A DNA stretch of 64,000 nt, from positions 496,001-560,000 of the forward strand of contig JABYQU010000017.1 of the NCBI GenBank assembly GCA_022264855.1. The letters are read 5' to 3'. This DNA comes from Lenzites betulinus. Its lineage: Eukaryota > Basidiomycota > Agaricomycetes > Polyporales > Polyporaceae. Of this stretch, positions 45,049 to 57,004 are shown in pieces. Numbering within the stretch: the first letter of the stretch is position 1; the number at the start of each line of letters is the position of its first letter. Below the pieces are notes generated by a model, which saw only the letters and a list, made by a program, of their open reading frames with translations, ran no database searches and was not told where the DNA came from. The position numbers and the translations under genes are program-made.

Positions 45049-47630
45049 ATGACCGACGCGCTCTCCACAACAAATCTCAATGCCGCCCACCCCGACGCGC
45101 CCTCTGCCCCAGACTCCCCCGCAGTAGACTCCGTGGCCACCCCCGTCAACAACTCCCTCGTGTCCGACATCAAGATCGACGTCGACTTCACTGAGCAGGA
45201 GAGCGACGCGCGACATGAACCCGTGCCCCCAAAGGCTGAGAAGGCGGAGGACGCGTCCGTCGTTCCCCAGGCTGGCACGCCCGTAGACCCTGGTGAGTTT
45301 ATTTACGTGTTCGACGCGTCGTTCTTCCCTCACGTGTCGGAAGACTCCATTCCCATCGCGCCCCCACATGGCACGCCTCCTCCACCCCCTGGCGAGCTCC
45401 TGGAGGACGTGAAGATGGCCGAAGAAAACGCGTCTCAGAAAGGCGCAGACGTGGAGATGGCGGATGCGAGTGGCCAGACGAACGGTCTCCCTAACGGACA
45501 AAGTTCATACGCTAATTCTGTGCATGCTAATACCGATGACAATGATGATGATAAACCTCCGCCCGCTAAGAGAGCCCGGAAGTATTCGGATGCGGAGAGA
45601 GCGTCGCTCGCGAATGTAAGCACATCTCCTCCCCTGTGCGCCGCTATGGGGCGTGCTAATTGCCTTCTTCGCATCGCGTTCTGAAGACTGCCACTCCACC
45701 TCCAGCATCCGTATCCCCACCTCCCGCCACGCCTCTTCCGCCATCTTCCTCGCCTACTCTCAGCGCTGGTCAATGGCGATTCTGCCAGTCGACCGTTCGT
45801 ACGCTCAAGCGGATGAAGGATGCAGGGCCTTTCCTCAACCCCGTCGATCCCGTCGCGCTCGCTATACCCCACTACCCCACAATAGTCAAGCACCCGATGG
45901 ACTTCTCCACCATCGAACGGAAGCTGACTGCGTCGAACCCCACGAAACCTGACCCCAATGCCGCGAACCCCCGCTACAACACCGCTGATGAGTTCATCGC
46001 AGACATACGTCTCATCTTCAAGAACTGTGTTGCGTTCAATGGCGTCGAGCATCCTGTGACACTCATGGGCAAGCGTGTCGAAGCAGTCTTCGATAAGCAG
46101 ATAAAACAGATGCCCGCCCCCGAGGAGGTAAGGCTGAACAAGTTGCCAGCGGCGAATTGGTCTAATGTCGTCCAGCCCAAGCCTCCAGCGCCTAAGAAGG
46201 TTGCGACACCCCCTCCGCCTCCTCCCCCTGCACCGCCGAAGAAAGCTGCACGCCGTCCCTCCGCCGCCGCCGTCCCTGTGATCCGACGCAATGACGAGTC
46301 AGCGGGTGCCAGCCGGCCGAAGCGCGAGATCCATCCTCCCGCGCCGAAGGATCTCCCATATGCAGAGTCAACACGGAAACCTCGGAAGGCGAAGGCGCCG
46401 AGGGACGCTGCGGTCGCAGAACAGTTGAAGTACTGCGAGAAGATATGGAAGGACCTGCACCAGAAGCAGCACTACACCATCGCGCACCCGTTCTATGAGC
46501 CTGTCGGTACGTGCGCTTCCGTATGTCGTTTATACGCATGTCTCATGTTTCTTCTAGACCCGGTCAAGATGGGTATACCCGAGTATCCGAAGGTCGTCAA
46601 GAAGCCCATGGACTTGGCGACAATGAAGAAGAAACTCGACGCCGGCGAATATGCGACGGCAGAGAAGTTCCGCGACGACTTCAGGTTGATGATCAAGAAC
46701 TGCATGACCTTCAATCCAGCGGGCAATCCTGTCCATGAAGCTGGGAAGTCGCTACAGCAGCTCTTCGAGGAGAAGTGGAAGAATCTTCCTTCACCACGAG
46801 CGCACGACTCTGATGACGAGGAAGACGAGGAGGAGGAAGAATTCGAAGACGACCGTGCTCGTGAGTGATTAGTATTCTGAAGTTGCCTACTTAACGATGC
46901 TGAGTGTAGCACGCCAACTCCAAGGCATGATCGCCGACATGGAGACACAGATCGAGAACATGAAGAACCATCTCGCGTCGCTGAAGCGTCCCATGAAGGA
47001 GAAGAAGGAGAAGAAAGAGAAGAAGCCTCGCAAGCCTTCTCCTCCTGCCGCCTCGACATCAAAACCCACGCCGAAACAGACCAAAGCGCCTCCTGCTACC
47101 AAGAGCAAGAAGACGAAGAAGCCTGTTACAGACGACGATGTCCTCACCTTCGAGCAGAAGAAGGACCTCAGCGACACGATCAGCAAGCTCGACGGCACGA
47201 AGCTCGAGCGGGTCATCCAGATCATCCACGAGGGCGTGCCCGAGATTCGCGACGTAAGTCAACTCACTATATGCGATGCAACACATATTGACCGTGTCTA
47301 CAGAGCACGGAAGAGATCGAGCTCGAGATCGATCAGCTTCCAGCCGCGGTCCTCACGAAGCTCTACAACTTCGTGATTCGACCACTCAGGCCGCCAGTCA
47401 AGCGACCCCGTACGGGGAAAGGCACAGGCACTGGCGGTCTGAAGCGAAAGAGCATGGACGAGGACGTGGAGACGAAGAAGATCCGCGCACTAGAAGAGCG
47501 GCTGAAGTCGTTCGAGCAGGGCGGTCGGGCTTCGGGTGGTGGGGCGAATGGCGGTGGGGGTGCAGAGGAGAGCGAGCACTCCTCAGCAGAGTCGAGTTCT
47601 GACGAGAGCTCGGCGAGCGATTCGGAGTGA
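45049..47630 (+). CDS. BDF1: BET double-bromodomain protein (Bdf1/Brd homologue)
   Basis: BET proteins bind acetylated histone H4 and recruit transcription factor complexes. Exons: 45049-45615, 45687-46127, 46176-46506, 46558-46860, 46910-47253 and 47304-47630, about 770 residues. Bromodomain 1 (about 218-320) has FLNPVDPVALAIPHYPTIVK, HPMDFSTIERKL and FKNCVAFNG. Bromodomain 2 (about 420-525) has IPEYPKVVKKPMDLATMKKKL, RLMIKNCMTFNPAGNPVHEAG. The acetyl-lysine asparagine is kept in both (NCVAFN, NCMTFN). The ET domain (about 610-690) has LTFEQKKDLSDTISKLDGTKL, EIELEIDQLPAAVLTKLY, and the tail is Ser/Glu-rich. The intron 46128-46175 is 48 nt and in frame, so reading through it would add 16 residues; I favour splicing (GTAAGG, TCTAATG branch site). 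A GTGAGT at 45292 could mark one more intron. Confidence 0.94.
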
Positions 47631-47891
47631 ACGCTTTTCTCTACGGACTCCAGACATACTCTCGTCGTAATCTTCCCGGTCTGCACGCGTTCACCTCTGC
47701 TCGGTGGCCCCCCTTCTCCCCTCTGTTCTCTGTACTCTCGGTGTTTTTTCGCAGTCAAGTTATACACTTTGCCATCATCAGCGTACATAAAATTACAGAA
47801 CTCGACCATGTAGCTAGTTAGTACTATACGTTCATATGCATTTTCTTGCAGGCCTCCGTTACGTATGCGTACATTCGCAGCTGCAGGAAGA

Positions 47892-49568
47892 TCAGCGCCG
47901 GCGGCCAGGTGCTCCTGCGCGGAAGTTTTGCCATCCTGAACGCGACGCGTTGGGGGCCGAGGGTGGAGGAGGTCGTGCGGCAACAGGCGGGGGTCCAGGA
48001 GGGCCACCGAAAGACGCAGGCGGGGGCGGGGGTGGGTGCCCGGCAGGCTGGGCGTTTTGCCATCCGCCAGCACCGGGATAAGCACCAGCTTGTGCCCAGC
48101 CTCCTTGAGGTCCCATAGTTGGCGGAGGGGGAGGCGCGGGCGCGTACCCGCCAGGCGGCGGCGGAGCGTGCTGGGGAGGCACAGGAGACGGAGGAGGCGG
48201 CGGGACTGCGCCGCCCGTCTCGAGAGACGTCCAGCCGCCGGTTCTGAACGCTGGCGCAGTGTTGTAATTCGCCTGTACATGGGTTGGGGGAACTGGAGGG
48301 CCCGGAGGATGCGCTGCGCTCGACGGTGTGGGGTTAGGCGCAGCAGGGGCCCATCCACCTTGAGCACCGGCACTGCTAGACGCAGCCTGTACGTTGCTCG
48401 CTGAACCCCAGCCCGATTGCCTGGGGGGTTCTGCGGGAGGAGGCGGGGCTGTTCCACTAGGGCCAGATGCGGTTACAGTTGCCCATCCGCTCTTCTTGAA
48501 ACCGGATGGTTTGGGCTCCGCAGATGCAGACGCTCCTTCGACCGGAGCGAGGGCAACGGGGGGCTTGGTCATCTTCACGCCTGCGGCCTTAGCGATCTTG
48601 CGGAGTTCCTTCTCCTCACGCTTCCGCTCCTTCTCCTTGCGCTTGTCAATCTCCTCTTTGGTATTGCGGCTCGCGCGCTGCGAGGCCTGCATGTCCCGGA
48701 AGCGGACCTTGTGGTGGTGCGCGTACGAGTTGGTGTGCTCGTCGTACTGCGCGACGTTCTGGAACTGCTTCTCACAGACTTCGCAGTAGAATGGACGGAG
48801 AACAGTCGAGAGCTCCGACTGCACTGCGGCGCGGCGTGCGACTGCTTCCTGGGTACGGGGTGCGTGATAAATGTGTGGTGTCGTGAAAGGGGTTGTGTAA
48901 GACACACCTCGCGTTGCTTACGCTGCTCCTCTGTTTCTTTTATTTGACGTTCGGAGTCCAATTCACGTCGCTGCGAGACCGTTGTCTCAACTGAGAGAAA
49001 ATGTCGTGTGAGGCATGCATTGCGTACGGCAGCATACACACTCACTCATGCGAACATCTTGAGTAGACTTTCCCAGACCGGTGAGGTCATTCTTGACATA
49101 GAATGGAATGGGGTCAACGCGACCTTTTTACCTCATCAGTGAAGTCCAAAATTGTTGGAGGTACGAACATACCATCGCCTGAAAGACCGAGTGGAGACCC
49201 CTCTTTCCAGCCCATCTTTTCCAGCATAGAGAAGCCAATGTTGTTACTCTTGATTCTTGTTTCAACGGTTATCACCTCGCGCGCCGATGTCTTGGTGTAG
49301 TACTCGTCATATTTGTCTACATCCATCGCATCCGGCGGCGGGGGTGAGGGAGACCGAGATATCAAGGAGACATCGTCGTCGCTCTCGTGGTCATCTTCGT
49401 CCGTGCGAGTGCGCTGGGTGGGATGTGGAAGAGGAAAGAAGCATGCAGAGTATGTTCGGGGTGCGGAGAATGCGCAACGAGTACCTTCAATGACTGCTGA
49501 GCGGACTGGTCAGGGTTGGGGCGGTTGAGGGGAATGGCATTCCAGCGTGCGACCGTATCTGCAGACAT
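47892..49568 (-). CDS. G-patch and C2H2 zinc-finger protein (GPATCH8-like)
   Basis: G-patch proteins activate DEAH-box RNA helicases; the animal GPATCH8 type acts in splicing. Exons on the minus strand: 49568-49485, 49413-49173, 49123-49046, 48990-48908 and 48848-47892, 480 residues. The G-patch spans IKSNNIGFSMLEKMGWKEG, SPLGLSGDGR, IPFYVKNDLTGLGK (about residues 68-125). A charged coiled-coil (RRELDSERQIKETEEQRKQREEA) leads to a single C2H2 finger, FYCEVCEKQFQNVAQYDEHTNSYAHHHKV. The C-terminal 230 residues are Pro/Gly-rich with several GGW and SGW repeats. The order G-patch, coiled coil, C2H2 is the GPATCH8/ZNF804 arrangement. Divergent from MPH1 by 314 bp. Confidence 0.88.
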
Positions 49569-49882
49569 CTCAAGAAGATGTTTGTATAAAAGCAATAGAG
49601 AATATGAAGCAAACAGAATAGCACTGAGCAGAGTAGAGTGTACGGGAGATGGCCGTGGCGTGTGGTCGAGAGCAAGTGGCAAACGACGAAGCATCTGGAT
49701 TCGAGGCGCCTGGCAATGGGAGCAACCGGCGTCTGCTGCAGTTCGTACCACGTGACTGAGACGCGTTCTGTTCACGCGTCGCGTCTTGATCATCTCTCGC
49801 CACAACGTCCTTCTCCTCCTCCTCCTCCCGCCTCCTCCATCCCTATCCCCGTCTCGCTTGTTGGGAAATCTCTCTCAACACT

Positions 49883-52800
49883 ATGAGCGACGATGAATAC
49901 TTTGATGATGAACTAGACTCAGCGTTTCTCAATGAGCTCGACGCTATAGAGGCTGCACAAATCACTCCGTCTGCCCCGGCCCTGCCTGCGGCAAGGCAGT
50001 CAACGACCGCTGGTTCATCTTCAGCATCCGGGGTCAGGCCTGCTGCGTCGAATATTACCGCAGCGGTTCAGAACACTGGCAGACGCACTATCTCATCATA
50101 CGCATCGAAACCAATTGCGTCCAAACCTCCCCCTCCCCCTCCCGCGCCTCGGGCTGCTCCCAACGTCATCGAGATTGGTGACTCCAGCGAATATGACGAT
50201 GCTTTCGACGACATCATCGTAGATGAAGCTGCCCTCGCGAAAATAGACCAAGCTTGCGAACGAGAATACGGCAACATACGGCGCGGAAATGGCCAACAGC
50301 CCGCTCAGCCTGCCGCAGGCCCTTCGAGGGCGGGTGGGCTTGTGCGAAGACCGTCTAGGGGAGGGCAGCTGAATCTGTTTGGAGAGCTTGCAAGCGAAGC
50401 CGAACCTGCGAAGACTACCACGCATTCTACCAAGCAACCTTTCCAACGCACGCGCTCTAAACAGATGCCCCTCGCCGGTCAGGCCAAGAAGACCAAGCAG
50501 TGGGATCGTACGGCTTATGCGAAGAGCGGTTGGCGTAAGCCTAAAGACAAGAACAAGGATCGGGCTTCAGGCGATGAGCATGAGGAGGAAACCGTGGAGT
50601 TTGAGCAGTTCCCCGCCCCTCAGGTTCTTGTTGGGTGAGTCCTCTCTTTCCACGGGCTTGTAGCGAATAGTAACCATGACCTTCGTGTCACCTCGTCAGC
50701 CCGGTACGTACGCCCGTTCGGATATATGAACAGATCACCAACTTTGCTGTAGGCTCCTAGCATGAAACTGTCTGCAGATAGGCTGGCGGCCAAGACGTGG
50801 ATCTATCCGCTGAACAAGCCAAAGCGAGACTACCAGTATAACATCGTCAAGAAGTGCTTGTTCGAGAACACCTTGGTCGCTCTTCCCACTGGCTTAGGGA
50901 AGACGTTCATTGCAGGCGTGGTAATGCTGAACTGTAAGTTTCTTACCTCTGGGGGATCACTGGATACTCAACCTAGTTCAGACTACAATTGGTTCCCGCA
51001 GGGGAAGGTCGTATTCGTTGCACCTACCAAACCTCTTGTGGCACAGCAGATAGATGCCTGTCACAAAACCTGCGGTATTCCAGGTAGCGTCGCCGCTGAG
51101 CTCACAGGGAATGTGACCAAAGACAGACGCATCAAAGCTGTAAGCCCGAATCATCCCCTTTAATTCACGCCCTCTAAACAACATCTTGCAGTGGAGGGAT
51201 AAGCGTATTTTCTATGCCACGCCACAAACACTCTTGAACGACCTCATTAACCACCACGTTGACGCCATGGACATAGTGCTCATTGTGATCGGTACGCGCT
51301 CACGACGGTATACCTACGAAGGCGCGCAATGCTAACTTTCCGGGTAGATGAAGCTCACAGAGGAACAGGCGACTATGCCTACGCCCAAGTTGTGCGGTAC
51401 ATGATGCAGCATAACCCGCACTTCCGGATCATGGCTCTCACTGCGACGCCTGGAGGCAAGCCCGAGGTCGTTCAGGAGATCGTGGACGCGCTTCATATCA
51501 GTCACATCGAAATCCGCAGCGAGACCGACGCTGACCTCAAGAAGTATCTCCATACGAAACACGAGAAGGAGCATCACGTCCATATGACAGAGGACATTGT
51601 CGCTATCAAGGATGCAATAGCAGCCCTCATCACAGTTCGTACATGACCACAACGAGCGAAAGTGCTCTCTAAGCTAACGACTATATGCAGCCCATTCTCA
51701 AGCGAGTGCAAAGTGCCGGCTTCCTGAAAAATGGCAACGTAGCTCCAAGCATGTTGCACCCATTCAGATGCCAGTCGACTGTCTTCGAGATGTCGAAAGC
51801 CAAAGCCCCGCAACATGCCATAGGCGCAGCAGCACAGCTAGGCCCGTTGGCCAGGGCTATGGGCTACCTAGTACGTGCCGGCCCTACTTCTCCTCGATCA
51901 TACTAATCACGATGCGCTGCAGATGGAGCAAAGCACCATGATGTGCTATGGATACCTGAAGGGCATCGCTGAGGGTCTCGATGACAGCTCGTCGAAGAAA
52001 GCGATACGCAAGATGGACGGTTTCTCCAGCCTTATGAAGGAGCTCGAGAAGCAGGCCGCACGCGGGTTCGCGATGCATCCCAAGATGGACAGTCTCCGCA
52101 CGATCCTCATCGACCACTTCGCCAAGGAGCTACCCGATGGCGACGACGGTAATGATGGCGTTCGCCCCACGTCGCGTGCAATGGTCTTCGTCTCGTTCCG
52201 AGAGTGCGTAGAGGAAATCGTGGAACTGCTAAACAAGGAATCGCCTATCATTCGTGCGAAGGCATTCATCGGTCAGGGTACCGACAAGCAGGGAAAGAAG
52301 GGGTATGCGCAGAAGGAGCAGTTGGAGGCAAGTGCGGTCATTTCACTTCGTTGACATGCGCATTGACGCAGTGCCACAAGGTCATCGAACAATTCAAGGC
52401 CGGGAAGTACAATGTCCTCGTCTCAACGTCCATTGGCGAAGAAGGTCTCGATATCGGTGAAGTGGATGTCATCGTCTGTTACGATGCACAGAAGACGCCA
52501 ATCCGTATGGTGAGCAAGCTCATCGCTTATGTCCAATGTGGTCCTAAGCATATCACGAACAGCTCCAACGAATAGGTCGGACGGGCCGTAAACAAGCAGG
52601 CTCGGTACATATCCTGCTCGCCCAGGGCCGCGAGGAGCACAATTGGCAGAAGGCCCAGTCCAACTACCAGGAGGTCCAGCACTTCATCGTGCGCGCGTCC
52701 GACCTTGAAGTGTACGGTGACGTCTCTCGCCTGATCCCCGACGACATCGACCCCGAGCCTGTCGAGATGGAAATGGAGATCGAAGAGTACGTCCGCGAGG

Positions 52801-54611
52801 AGCGTCCCTCGCGCAAGGGCTCGTTGGCGACGGGAGACTCCGTCGGGGATAAGGGGAAGAAACGCAAGCGCGACGATGACCCATTGCGAAACGTCCCGGC
52901 GGCTGCAGCGAAGGGCTTCGTGAGCGTCAGAGAGCTGCTGGTCAAGAACGGCGGCGCGAAACGGACGAAGAAGCTGGAACAGGTGGATCTTGAGCATGCA
53001 GATGAGGACGATTCGGACGACGAAGAGATCGAAGCGGGCAGCGTGTTCGTTGGGCCACGGAGGGCCGCCTCGACGTCAGCGGTGACGGACACGGGCAAGG
53101 GGAAGGGCAAAGGGACGAAAGCGTTGGCTCGAAGTAAGACCGCGACCGGTTCGAGCAAGAAGGCTGCAGCGAAACCTCGGAAGAAGCTCACGAAAGCCTC
53201 CACTTCGACTCAACTGGAGCGTGTATCCGAAGACGACTCTGACGACGAAGCCATTGAGCGCGGACTCAAGCTCGCCAAGTCTGCATCAGCCCAGCGCAAA
53301 TCGTCATCCAAGAAGAAATCTGCATTTGCGGAGGAAGTTAGTGAACGATATAGCTCTCCCGATATACCCCTCGACCATTCTATCATCGACATCACTACGC
53401 CGGACGTCCCGACAAAACGTTCAAACGCTGCGATGCTCTTCTCGTCCCCCGACCGCCCTATCAGGTCGAAGCGACCTGTATATCGCGATGGCCTGCGAAG
53501 TTCCTCGCCGGAACACCCTTTGCAGACCGCGTCGAGGAGTACAAGCATCAGCAAGAAACAATCTCAGTCAGGCGAAAGCTCACGCCCACCCGGCCGATCT
53601 ACGACTCCGTCTTCCCGCGGCGTCTCATCTGAGGTGCTGGTCGACGACGCAGAACCAGAGAAGGCGGCAGGAGATGATAGCATGGCATGGCTCATCGAAG
53701 ATGATGACGATCCGGACCTCGCATTGATGTCCTCCTCACCCTCTCAGTCTCGGAAGATAGCAGAAAGTCTTGCGTTATCCGACGACGAGCCGCTCTTCCT
53801 CGACTCATCCCCGCCTCGCAAGCGGTCACCTTCATCCGACTGGCCAGAGTTCCTCGATGACATCCCGGTCGATGACATCACGGAACCCAGCCCCTCACCA
53901 CCAGACGGAGCGCAGCAAGCGCAAATGACTACAATGGGCCCTCCAGCACTACCAGCCCGCGTCCTCGCCAACCCCTCACCGTCGCGCTCAGACGACCTAC
54001 CGCCCGAACCCACCTTCGCCGTCCGCCGCCCCGGCGCCAACGCCAAAAAGCGCGTCGCCTCCGAAGCCCTCGACGTCGACTCCTCCCCCCTCAGCATGCC
54101 GCCCCCCTCACAACGGCGCCTCCGGCGCGAGCGCCCGCCCTCCCGCTCGCCCACCCCGCCCCCGCAACACCCGAAGCGGAAGAAGCGCAGGTTCGCGGAC
54201 GCGATGGACGCGCAGCGGCACAACCCGTGGATCGACCTCGAGGCGACACACTCGGGCGACGAGCTCAGCGGCGGCGGCTCATCCGAGCCCGCGCTCGACA
54301 GCGACGACCGGATGTTCCTCGCGTCGCCCGGGCAGACGCAGCTCTCGCCGTCGTACGACCAGGCTGCGGTGTACCGCCGGAGTCTCCTCACGCAGGCCCC
54401 GGGGGCCGGCCCAGTGTTTGCGCGCGGGCCGGTGAGGCGCGGGCGTGCGGCGTTTGGTCCCAGTCGCGCGGGGCCGTCGCGCTATGGGAGGGCGGCGACG
54501 AGTTCGCCGGCGGGGAATGAGGAGGAGCCGGATGAGTACGAGTTTGGGAGCTTCGTGGTGGAGGACGATAAGGATGTTTCGATGTCGGGCGCGCCGTCGA
54601 GCGACTACTAA
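49883..54611 (+). CDS. MPH1: FANCM-family DNA helicase Mph1
   Basis: Mph1 is a 3'-5' helicase that unwinds D-loops and remodels stalled forks. Exons: 49883-50634, 50700-50703 (4 nt), 50753-50933, 50982-51139, 51192-51291, 51348-51634, 51691-51870, 51923-52327, 52372-52509 and 52563-54611, about 1417 residues. Helicase motifs in order: Q-like [12 protein letters not shown], Walker A LPTGLGKT (about 297-304), [22 protein letters not shown] (about 399), [46 protein letters not shown] and motif [12 protein letters not shown] (about 736). The C-terminal 600 residues are acidic and Ser/Pro-rich, probably disordered, with several basic patches such as KRKRDDD. The intron 52328-52371 begins GCAAGT (GC-AG). 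The 4-nt exon is explained under findings; a single intron 50635-50760 also keeps frame. Confidence 0.94.
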
Positions 54612-54770
54612 TGTTTTGGGTCATAACTGAGTACTGAGAAGAGGGAATGTGAATTTGAATCGTGCGATCGTATGTTGTAGTATATTATACGTATACCTAT
54701 CCATTATATAGTTGAATATCGTACTCCGTGGCGTTTGAAGTGCACCTTGTACCGTACTAGAGGTCGCAGG

Positions 54771-56103
54771 CTACTTCGACAAGAACTGCCACACTTTGCC
54801 TGCGACGCCCGCCATCGTCTCTCTCCACTCCTTCCCGCCAGGATCGATCGTCCCGTCTGCCCCCGCCGTGCTATGCAGCGCGTAGGGTACCCCGCAGTCG
54901 CCGCCCCGACTTACTCCGGGGACGAGCGGCAGCTCTCCGAGGACGTCCACCCCGAATTGCGCTGCTGTCGCGCGGAACGCCGCCGGGGGCCCGAAGAGCT
55001 CGTGCGGAGTCGTGCAGGACGGACAGATGAAGTGCGACTCGTTCAGGAGAAGGCCGACGATCTATGGTGTATACACTTAGTAAGATTCGTGATATAGCGG
55101 GACAGGAGGAGAACGACGCACCGGCACGGACACCTTCTGGAACATGGACACGCCCTTCCGGACGTCGGTGAGCGCGACGTCCTGTGGCGTCGACACGATC
55201 ACAGCGCCTGCGGATCGCAGCCGTCAGTCTATACATCCATGTTCCACGTGGTGGGCGCACTGACCGTCGACGTTCACAAGCTGCCCGAGTGTGAGCGGGA
55301 CGTCGCCCGTGCCTGGCGGCATGTCGATGACGAGGACGTCGAGGCCCGCGCCGCCGGCGGAGTCGCGCCAATCGACGTCGAACAGGAGCTGCTGCACGGC
55401 CTTTTGCACCATGAGCCCGCGCCAGACGACGGCGGTGTCTGCGGACGAGTCTGTGCCTGGGGCTTTCGGGAGGAGGAAGCCCATGGACATGCACGGGAGC
55501 CCGTGGTTCACGATGGGCACAATCGCCCCGGCTGCACGAGGGGATTTTTGATTAGATGTGGGGCTAAGTAACGGTGGAGGCGGAGGCAGAGGAACGTACC
55601 GTCTGTGAGTTGGGGCTCCTCTGCGGTTTCGAGGGCCATGAGTTTCGGTATCGAAGGACCGAAGATGTCAAGGTCGAGGATGCCCACGCGGGGACGCTGC
55701 CGCGGTGCATGCTCCGCATTCATCGCCAACGCGAACGCCAGGTTCACTGTAGAATTGACGTGCGGAATGAACATCGTTGACAATTCGGGTATTGAACGAG
55801 CGCATCTTACCAGCAACGGTACTCTTGCCCACGCCGCCTTTGCCGCTGGCGACAGCGAGCACTTTTGTGACATTGGGCAAGGATCGTTTCTGTATTGGGC
55901 CGCCTTTGCGGGGCATCTGGGGCGGAGGGCCCGGACGTCTTGGAAGGCCCTTCATTACTCAGTAGTCAGCGTATGCTGCATGACGTATGCCAAGTGCGCG
56001 AGCTCACTAGTGGATTTTCATGCTGTCGCGGTATTCCCGATGAGAAACATCGAACCGTCAGCCTGCTCGAGACTGCACGAGACGCGGTCTTTCTGGCGAA
56101 CAT
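54771..56103 (-). CDS. IND1: Mitochondrial complex I iron-sulfur assembly ATPase Ind1 (NUBPL)
   Basis: Ind1 is a Mrp/Nbp35-type P-loop protein that delivers 4Fe-4S clusters to respiratory complex I. Exons on the minus strand: 56103-56008, 55949-55811, 55746-55600, 55531-55265, 55207-55122 and 55061-54771, 341 residues. The N-terminus [20 protein letters not shown] is a presequence, followed by the family's HENPLGLP motif across the first intron. The deviant Walker A is [10 protein letters not shown]; then [55 protein letters not shown] and [15 protein letters not shown]. The C-terminal CPSC (in [14 protein letters not shown]) is the cluster-binding CXXC. An internal ATG at 55955 would lose the presequence and HENPLG, so it is not the start. 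Presence implies an active complex I. Confidence 0.95.
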
Positions 56104-57004
56104 ACTACTAACGCCGCGACAAGCTGGTCGCAACGAGAGTGAGACTCACGTGGTTCCTGCGCCACAACGCCTGCGACTGTAGCAGACGCTCATCTTGAAA
56201 AGGCAACTCTCTAGGAACGTCTCCTCTGTCGGTGCGCTTCAGATGCCCAAGGCCCGCACAGATTATGTATTATTGTATGCTGGCTGTATCAAAGGGCTGC
56301 GAGCTATGATTATGTTCACGAAGAGAAGAGGCACCATCGCGTTTTGATAAGACGGTGGCTGATGTGATGATACCTGTGGTAGAGCAGGAAGTTCGAACAC
56401 TATCAGCACCGCCGCCCACAGCTCTCCTGCAGCGTTGGTGTGTCTCCGAGCCTGGGCATTGATGCGTGTATAGTACCTTCGGCTTGAGAGTGCCGTTGTG
56501 TGTCAGACCGCACCCGGCCTTGGCCGAGAAGGCACGGCAAGTATACTCAAGATTGGAGAGAAGTTCGTCGTGGTTGATGCGTCCGAGTACTGCTACCGAT
56601 GTTCGTTCAAATTTCGAGGGGTCGTCCCCACCGTCCCACACACAGACGTAAGTAATGCCCTGCGCCGACGCTGCTGGGAATGTTGAGCCGGAGGGCAGAA
56701 CACAGGGGGCGGGATGGAGTGTTGCCAAGGAGATATAGGGACGAGAGATTCGCGGGCGGCTGCGGGCTTATGAGGCGATCGAATCAGGAGAGTGCCCGGA
56801 TAGCCTGCCAAGTGATCCCACAAGCGCCCATCTCAAAGTCTCCTCGCGCCGCCCTTCTCCTCCCTCTCATCTTCCCTCCATCCCCGACGCCTCCAGCGAC
56901 GCCCCCGACGACTCCAGCGGCCTCCCGTCCCAGCTTCGTCCTTCGTTACTCGTACTGCTCGAACATATACACTCGTTACCCTTCGTCTTCTTCCCTCTGA
57001 AGCC
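56104..57004. other. Divergent intergenic region IND1/LysM, one doubtful ORF
   Basis: A 0.9-kb interval. A minus-strand frame (56728-56270) encodes 152 residues containing GITYVCVWDGGDDPSKFERTS and FSAKAGCGLTHNGTLKPK. It has no recognised domain and its start lies in sequence that looks like promoter. It may be the last exon of an unrecognised gene or chance. The 3' part (56820-57000) is a C/T-rich leader for the LysM gene. Confidence 0.35.

Noticed and set aside
52513..52640. Suspected frameshift in MPH1 motif VI
   Set aside because: Taking the later tag at 52575 as acceptor gives a broken motif VI. Using the acceptor at 52562 restores [10 protein letters not shown] in frame, so the gene is intact.
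55668..55955. IND1 starting at the ATG at 55955
   Set aside because: It would lack the mitochondrial presequence and the HENPLG motif, both encoded by an upstream exon (56103-56008) joined in frame.
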